A stretch of DNA of 64,000 nt, taken from positions 62,001 through 126,000 of the forward strand of contig MPCU01000011.1 of assembly GCA_001874305.1 (NCBI GenBank), read 5' to 3'. This stretch comes from Bacteriovorax sp. MedPE-SWde. GTDB taxonomy: Bacteria > Bdellovibrionota > Bacteriovoracia > Bacteriovoracales > Bacteriovoracaceae. This document shows positions 59,525 through 64,000 of this stretch, one piece after another. The position numbers and the translations under genes were made by a program. How positions within the stretch are numbered: position 1 is the first letter of the stretch; every line of letters begins with the position of its first letter. The notes under the pieces are model-generated. The model was not told where the DNA came from and did not search any database. It worked only from the letters and a program-made list of their open reading frames with translations.

Positions 59525-61345
59525 TTAAATACCTTCACGAAACTCTCTTACAATTTGAAGCATACCCTTCATCATCTTAGAGTGTTCTGACTTCTTTACT
59601 TTAACTGTTCTCTTATTATCAGGATCTAGATTTTGATATTCAGAAAACTCATGCATTATTTGGAAGAGTTCATTTGCACCAAGTTTTGGTCGCCTCTTCA
59701 TTACCTTTTCTACAATATTAGAAATACTATCACCAGTAACACGGTCATACTTATTGATAACTGAAGACCTCATCATAATCTGCAATAGAGTATCCGACTC
59801 TTCTCTATTAAACTTCCTAGAAAGCTTACTTACCAACTTCCAATATAGTGATTGAAATTCGTCTATTTTCTTAGCTCTGTAGCTTGATATTTCTAAGTCA
59901 TCGTATGTTGCATATGTCGATTTAATAATATCTATGAACTCGCTTCTTTCTATAGAACTTCCTCTGTGTAGAAGAATTTGAGGGAGCTCTCTAAGAATGT
60001 CTCTCATGCAAAATATAGCATTCCAATTTACTCCATCTGCAACAGTATGTAGACCTTCAGCAGATTTTGCTCTTTCAAAATAAGAGAATACTTTTCTAAA
60101 ATCTGTGACAAATTTAAATTGAGACTGAAGCAGGTACTCCCTCTCTTTAGTTGCAACCCCTATCTTCTTAAGAAGATTTTCATTCTTTCTTCTTTCAAAG
60201 ATTTCATCAAACTTAGACATTGCTCTATGGTCATTAAAGTTTGCCAGAGGTTCTCTATCCCCAGTTATGAGATATTCAGAAATTTGGATAAATGTTTTAG
60301 CTATTAGTTTCGCTTTCTCTTTTTGTTCTTTAATTGAAGTTGAGTATCGTTGAACATCATCAAACCTATATTCGTGGTGAAATAGTCCAAATTGTCTAAT
60401 AGAGCCATAGTCAATGATTCCACCATCCATTAAAATATTATCTCCATCCCAATCAAGCCAACAAAAGATATAATCGTCTTCAAAGTCAGCTGAGAGATTT
60501 GCGAATACTTCGACTTGCTTATCTACAAAGTATCGATACTGTGCTTTTTGAGTTTTTGGAAGTTCTGTCCAAACTTTATTAGTAACCTGCTTATCGATAT
60601 AGAAATTTACAATATCTTTTAGCCCTTCATAGTTACCTTGTTTTAGGTGATTAAACATATGTGAAGGTCTTAATAGGTTTTCATGCGCTCGTATATTGAT
60701 CGATATTCCATTACTAAACTCTATAATACCTAATACTCTTTCTGTTTGATGACCATTCTTCCTTAGAACTTCACTAAAAAAGAGAGTCGCTAGACCTTCA
60801 TCAATTTCAGAATATCCGCAACCATATGAGATTGTCGGGTCCCCTGTTTGAAAGTATTTCTTTTGAATATGTGTTGCTGGACTGAGACGGGTTGCACCTG
60901 TTCCACAACTTGAAATATCCCAAGTTTTTCCTGAGTGTCTTATCTCTCCATTCCAAATACTTCTTCCATCTCCAGAGGTTTTACCTTGTTTATTAGGATG
61001 TTGAAGCTGAAGATAGCGTGTCGCCATATAATGATTTGGAAGTATATCTTCTTCTGGAAACTCAATATCATTTATTATGTCATATTCATTAATGATTACG
61101 ATTGAAAATGTGTCGAGAATCTTTTCCTCTAAATCACCATTCATCTCATGCTCGTGATTTTTCGGAATAAGGCCCATCTCTTTGGCAAGTTCAAAATTAA
61201 AGAAAGCAACCTTTCCACCCTTTCTCTTTCTTGCCTTGTAAGGAACAAAGGATTCGGGACACTTCTTTTGAAGTGCATGTTTTCCATTTACTTGATGGAA
61301 TTTTGAGTACTTTCTTTTTTCAAATTTCTTTAGTGGTGTTCCCAT
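59525..61345 (-). CDS. divergent SelO-like protein (pseudokinase-fold AMP transferase)
   Basis: A 606-residue protein. GDGRSIWNGEI (SelO: GDGRA), WDISSCGTGATRLSP (SelO: LKGAGPTPYSR), DWDGDNILMDGGIIDYGSI (SelO: NTDNMSILGLTIDYG) and NLLRPSHMF match SelO in order. SelO transfers AMP to Ser/Thr/Tyr by an inverted ATP binding. Conservation elsewhere is low and the C-terminal half is unique. I use ATG 61345; a TTG at 61405 gives 20 more residues but no better Shine-Dalgarno. A TATAAT lies 9 bases upstream of the ATG. Co-directional with pepE. Confidence 0.75.
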   Translation of the reverse strand: MGTPLKKFEKRKYSKFHQVNGKHALQKKCPESFVPYKARKRKGGKVAFFNFELAKEMGLIPKNHEHEMNGDLEEKILDTFSIVIINEYDIINDIEFPEEDILPNHYMATRYLQLQHPNKQGKTSGDGRSIWNGEIRHSGKTWDISSCGTGATRLSPATHIQKKYFQTGDPTISYGCGYSEIDEGLATLFFSEVLRKNGHQTERVLGIIEFSNGISINIRAHENLLRPSHMFNHLKQGNYEGLKDIVNFYIDKQVTNKVWTELPKTQKAQYRYFVDKQVEVFANLSADFEDDYIFCWLDWDGDNILMDGGIIDYGSIRQFGLFHHEYRFDDVQRYSTSIKEQKEKAKLIAKTFIQISEYLITGDREPLANFNDHRAMSKFDEIFERRKNENLLKKIGVATKEREYLLQSQFKFVTDFRKVFSYFERAKSAEGLHTVADGVNWNAIFCMRDILRELPQILLHRGSSIERSEFIDIIKSTYATYDDLEISSYRAKKIDEFQSLYWKLVSKLSRKFNREESDTLLQIMMRSSVINKYDRVTGDSISNIVEKVMKRRPKLGANELFQIMHEFSEYQNLDPDNKRTVKVKKSEHSKMMKGMLQIVREFREGI

Positions 61346-61471
61346 ACAACTATAATTATAAGAAATCTCGACAATCTTTTTTAGGCGGAAACATTTAACC
61401 GACAATTTTGCTCTTCATTAGATTATAGTAACTTGAGTACCTGATCAAAAAGCACGTTCATTCTTTTTTCG

Positions 61472-61480
61472 TGATATAAT
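61472..61480 (+). promoter_or_regulatory. extended -10 TGATATAAT, leaderless geometry
   Basis: A perfect TATAAT with TGn ends 5 bases before the ATG at 61486; the intervening GGAAT is too close to act as Shine-Dalgarno. It is the same nonamer as at 37616. Confidence 0.55.
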
Positions 61481-61485
61481 GGAAT

Positions 61486-62199
61486 ATGGACAAGTTTTTT
61501 ACCTTCATATTGGCCCTTCTCTTAGGAGTTGCTCCTCTTGCTGCATACGCCGAGAACTATGGAGATATGAAAATGGAAAGAGAAAAAATGGTGAGAGATA
61601 TTGTCTCTTATGGGGAGTTTGAAAACTCTTCTGTTCTAGATGCAATGAGGGATATACCAAGAGAAAACTTTGTTCCCGCACCACTTAAGTCCTACTCTTA
61701 CTCTGACGGCCCTCTTCCTATAGGCTCAGGACAAACAATATCCCAGCCTTTCATTGTTGCCTATATGACTCATTTGTTGAAACTAAAGCCCTACTATAAA
61801 GTTCTAGAAATAGGGACAGGTTCAGGCTATCAAGCAGCGGTTCTTTCTAAATTAGTAAAAGAAGTCTACACGATTGAAATCGTACCAGAGCTTGGAGAGC
61901 AGGCGAAGATTCCTCTAAAACCTTATACTAATGTTAAGGTTAAGATTGGTGATGGCTATATTGGCTGGGGCGAGTACTCCCCATTCAATGCTATTCTCGT
62001 TACTGCTGCTCCAAATAAAGTGCCTCAACCTCTTATTGATCAGCTTGCAGAAGGTGGTACTTTGGTAGCTCCAATTGGGGATGAAGGATCAATCCAAAGA
62101 ATAGTTAGAATTACCAAGAAAGACGGTAGTATTTATAGAGAGTATTTAATGTATGTAAGATTTGTCCCAATGACAGGTCAGGCACAAACTACAAAATAA
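61486..62199 (+). CDS. pcm: exported protein-L-isoaspartate O-methyltransferase
   Basis: A 237-residue PCMT with a signal peptide (about 1-21, AAYAE). The PCMT core is complete: MRDIPRENFVP, IGSGQTISQPFIVAYM, LEIGTGSGYQAAVL (SAM loop), IEIVPEL, GDGYIGW, ILVTAAP and PIGD. It would repair isoaspartyl residues using SAM. Export is odd because SAM is cytoplasmic; the substrate source is unclear. Alternatively the N-terminus is a membrane anchor. Leaderless-type -10 upstream. Confidence 0.9.
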   Translation: MDKFFTFILALLLGVAPLAAYAENYGDMKMEREKMVRDIVSYGEFENSSVLDAMRDIPRENFVPAPLKSYSYSDGPLPIGSGQTISQPFIVAYMTHLLKLKPYYKVLEIGTGSGYQAAVLSKLVKEVYTIEIVPELGEQAKIPLKPYTNVKVKIGDGYIGWGEYSPFNAILVTAAPNKVPQPLIDQLAEGGTLVAPIGDEGSIQRIVRITKKDGSIYREYLMYVRFVPMTGQAQTTK

Positions 62200-62216
62200 A
62201 AAGGGCCGAAGCCCCT
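62199..62216. terminator. bidirectional terminator with UUCG-type tetraloop on the minus strand
   Basis: GGGC-CGAA-GCCC on the plus strand reads GGGC-TTCG-GCCC on the minus strand, the stable C(UUCG)G loop, followed there by TTTTTATTTT. It ends the ppiA operon and perhaps pcm. Confidence 0.85.
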
Positions 62217-62220
62217 CATA

Positions 62221-62769
62221 TTATTTCTTTACTGTGATATTTTCGATGATAACATTTGAAGTAGGGATATTTTGAAATGGACCATTTCTTGTTGTTCCCA
62301 TCTTTTTAACTCTATTAACAACAGACATACCTTTTATCACTTTTCCAAATACAGCATAACCATAACCACTAGGGTCCTTAGATTTGTGATTAAGAAATGT
62401 ATTATTATTCACGTTAATAAAGAATTGGGCAGTAGCACTATGAACATCACTTGTTCTTGCCATTGCCAGCGTCCCTACTTCATTAGCAAGTCCATTGTCA
62501 GCTTCATTCTTAATTGGTGCCATAGTCTTCTTCTTAGTTAGATTAGAAGTAAAACCGCCACCCTGAACCATGAAGTTATCAATTACTCTATGAAAGATTG
62601 TTCCTTTATAAAAACCAGTCTCAACATACTTAAGAAAGTTCTTTACAGTAATCGGTGCCGCCTTATCAAAGAGCTCTATCTCAAGCTCACCTTTATTTGT
62701 CTTCATAATTACTTTTGTATTCGCCATCGTCGATGACACTACTAATAGTGCTACTAAAAATTTAAGCAT
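62221..62769 (-). CDS. ppiA: exported cyclophilin-type peptidyl-prolyl isomerase
   Basis: A 182-residue precursor with signal peptide (about 1-16). Cyclophilin core: FHRVIDNFMVQGG, TSDVHSATAQFFINV, GYAVFGKV, close in form to PpiA. It assists folding of periplasmic proteins. The ATG overlaps the upstream gene's stop by 8 bases, with AAGGAGAAAAGG upstream, so the two are co-transcribed. Confidence 0.93.
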   Translation of the reverse strand: MLKFLVALLVVSSTMANTKVIMKTNKGELEIELFDKAAPITVKNFLKYVETGFYKGTIFHRVIDNFMVQGGGFTSNLTKKKTMAPIKNEADNGLANEVGTLAMARTSDVHSATAQFFINVNNNTFLNHKSKDPSGYGYAVFGKVIKGMSVVNRVKKMGTTRNGPFQNIPTSNVIIENITVKK

Positions 62770-63418
62770 CCTTTTCTCCTTCTAATATTTTTACAAATCT
62801 ATTAAATTCCAATTCTATATTCTTACTTGTTTGCGAAACTTCTTCTTTAACAAAGCGAAGAGAATCTAGACCCCAAAATGTCTCGGCACCAACTTTAAAA
62901 GTTGGGACTCCAAATATTCCAAGCTCAACCGCTTGCTTAATATTTGACTTCAACCCTTTTCTCGCAGATTTCTCATTGTCTAACTCAGAGTATTGATCTA
63001 CAGAAATGTCACACTCCTTGCAGATAAAATCCCTTAAACCTTCATAGTTTTCAAAGTCACTTCCCTCGCGCCAGCCATACCTAAAGACAGCGGTGATAAC
63101 TTTTCTTTGTAATTCTCTATCCTGCTCAGCAGCAATGGCTAACCTTAAAACCCCCATCGGGTTAAATGGTAGAGACTTTGGTGCTCTAAGCACAATATCA
63201 CTCTCTGAGGCCTTTCTTAAACAGTCCTTAAAGAGATATTCTCTTTTGGGCTTAACTTCCCCAGGGCCAATACTTCCGGCCTCAGATATGAGTTTCCCAA
63301 CCATTACAGGAATAGGATTAAGCACTAATGACTCGTCTCTTAAAAGAGTTTCCCATGCCAAATATGAATAAGGTGATGTAAAATCGAAGTAGAAGTCTAC
63401 TTCTTCTGTATTAGTCAT
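62762..63418 (-). CDS. DsbA-fold 2-hydroxychromene-2-carboxylate isomerase-like protein
   Basis: A 218-residue thioredoxin-fold protein of the kappa-GST/HCCA isomerase group: FYFDFTSPYSYLAW near the N-terminus (Ser as the glutathione-activating residue, no CxxC), and FGVPTFKVGAETFWGLD near the C-terminus. It may isomerise aromatic catabolites with glutathione, but no pathway genes are near. It is first in the operon with ppiA. The Shine-Dalgarno is weak. Confidence 0.85.
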   Translation of the reverse strand: MTNTEEVDFYFDFTSPYSYLAWETLLRDESLVLNPIPVMVGKLISEAGSIGPGEVKPKREYLFKDCLRKASESDIVLRAPKSLPFNPMGVLRLAIAAEQDRELQRKVITAVFRYGWREGSDFENYEGLRDFICKECDISVDQYSELDNEKSARKGLKSNIKQAVELGIFGVPTFKVGAETFWGLDSLRFVKEEVSQTSKNIELEFNRFVKILEGEKDA

Positions 63419-63595
63419 AATTATCTCACTATTTTTATCAACTTATCTTATATTTTGGGCACCGGCTTTACAACTATCTAATGCTCAATACTTAACCACA
63501 TTAGTAAGAATTTCTAAGTGGTGGAAACTCTTATCATATTGAAAATAATTAAGAGCAGGAATAAAATCAATAAAACACAATTAGCAGGATATATT

Positions 63596-64000
63596 ATGGC
63601 CTATACACCTTTGAGAATTTCTACCGTTAAACCAAATCGTGATCTGACTTTTGATCTCTATATTTTCTTTAAAGAAACCTATCTTAAATATCATGATAAA
63701 GGCGCAGGCCTTGACGAAGAAAAGTACGGAAAACTTAGAAAGCAAAAGATTGCAAAGTTCTATATCACTGAAGATGATGAGCCACACTATCAAGCTTTTT
63801 TAGACAAACTACTTGAAGACACTATGTCTGATCCTAATGTTTCAGTTGATGAGAAGGTAAACGTTGTAGATGGTGCTTGTTCGACAGCAATTGAAAGAAT
63901 GCAAGAAGATCCAGAAAGTGAGCAGTCGTACAAAATGACTAATAAGGCCGCTAAGAGTTTAAGACAAGTTGTAGAACAAAACCCAGAAGCACTTAAAAAG
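63596..64000 (+). CDS. partial gene, N-terminal domain possibly of an HD-GYP-type protein
   Basis: A 135-codon open frame reaches the right window edge; ATG 63596 has AGGA 8 bases upstream. The opening TPLRISTVKPNRDLTFDLYIFFKETYLKYHDKG and KLRKQKIAKFYITEDDE resemble the N-terminal domain that precedes HD-GYP phosphodiesterases in Bdellovibrionota and spirochaetes (pattern memory, not a search). The catalytic part is outside the window. If so it would hydrolyse cyclic di-GMP. Confidence 0.65.
   Translation, partial: MAYTPLRISTVKPNRDLTFDLYIFFKETYLKYHDKGAGLDEEKYGKLRKQKIAKFYITEDDEPHYQAFLDKLLEDTMSDPNVSVDEKVNVVDGACSTAIERMQEDPESEQSYKMTNKAAKSLRQVVEQNPEALKK

Noticed and set aside
63581-63793. 70-residue minus-strand frame
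   Set aside because: Antisense to the plus-strand gene starting at 63596, which has a Shine-Dalgarno and runs open to the window edge.
1-64000. CRISPR arrays, tRNA or rRNA genes, insertion sequences, prophage
   Set aside because: I saw no repeat-spacer array, cloverleaf, transposase or phage structural gene in the window.

Overview
The window looks like chromosome from a low-GC (by eye about 35-37 %), Gram-negative, secretion-rich bacterium. The best guess is a marine predatory member of the Bdellovibrionota (Bacteriovoracales / Halobacteriovorax-like). This rests on gene content, not on a database match: a TIGR02147-type regulator, DUF4105/Lnb-like and other exported zinc-peptidase-like proteins, PilT/PilU, LPS heptosyltransferase, FG-GAP/UnbV and DUF1501 proteins, and many signal peptides and lipoproteins. 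I see no rRNA, tRNA, insertion sequence, prophage or CRISPR array. Coding density is high and base composition is even.

Layout. 1-9 kb: an exported protein that appears to start at ATT, a DEAD-box helicase, an exported HExxH protein, an ExbB/ExbD pair, then a leftward group with a DUF3592-like membrane protein, a GT4 glycosyltransferase, an MltD-like LysM transglycosylase and an Ala-Glu-type dipeptide epimerase. 9-16 kb: a membrane-anchored J-domain protein, a large adenosine-deaminase-like protein, a TIGR02147 protein, a heptosyltransferase, PilT/PilU and a response regulator. 16-24.2 kb: a urate-degradation locus. 24-33.5 kb: M1-like peptidase, EpmC, Prc protease, ThiI plus cysteine desulfurase, and exported proteins. 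33.5-48.3 kb: exported accessory proteins, including a trypsin-TPR-ankyrin lipoprotein, an APP1-like phosphatase, a five-gene DUF1501 / c-type cytochrome / SUMF1-like operon, an FG-GAP/UnbV protein and a DUF4105 protein. 48.3-57 kb: two signalling clusters and envelope proteins. 57-64 kb: CmoA/CmoB, peptidase E, a divergent SelO-like protein, an exported isoaspartyl methyltransferase, a cyclophilin, an HCCA-isomerase-like protein, and the start of a possible HD-GYP protein.

The most notable system is the urate locus. A purine permease is divergent from a three-gene operon: PuuD-type urate hydroxylase, 5-hydroxyisourate hydrolase, and one 1565-residue polypeptide. That polypeptide joins a malate-synthase-like domain, OHCU decarboxylase, a serine beta-lactamase-fold hydrolase and allantoicase. 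It would carry urate nitrogen and carbon to urea and malate. The only carbon-nitrogen step between OHCU decarboxylase and allantoicase is allantoinase, and no known allantoinase is in the window. The beta-lactamase-fold domain sits exactly there in the chain, so it is a candidate for a non-homologous allantoinase (inference). In the same operon PuuD carries a C-terminal copper-binding cupredoxin domain where the family normally has cytochrome c.

A second pattern runs across the window. Many genes without a Shine-Dalgarno sequence have a TATAAT-like box, often an extended TGnTATAAT, ending 5-8 bases before the start codon. That is the geometry of leaderless transcripts. Genes with good Shine-Dalgarno sequences make up the rest.
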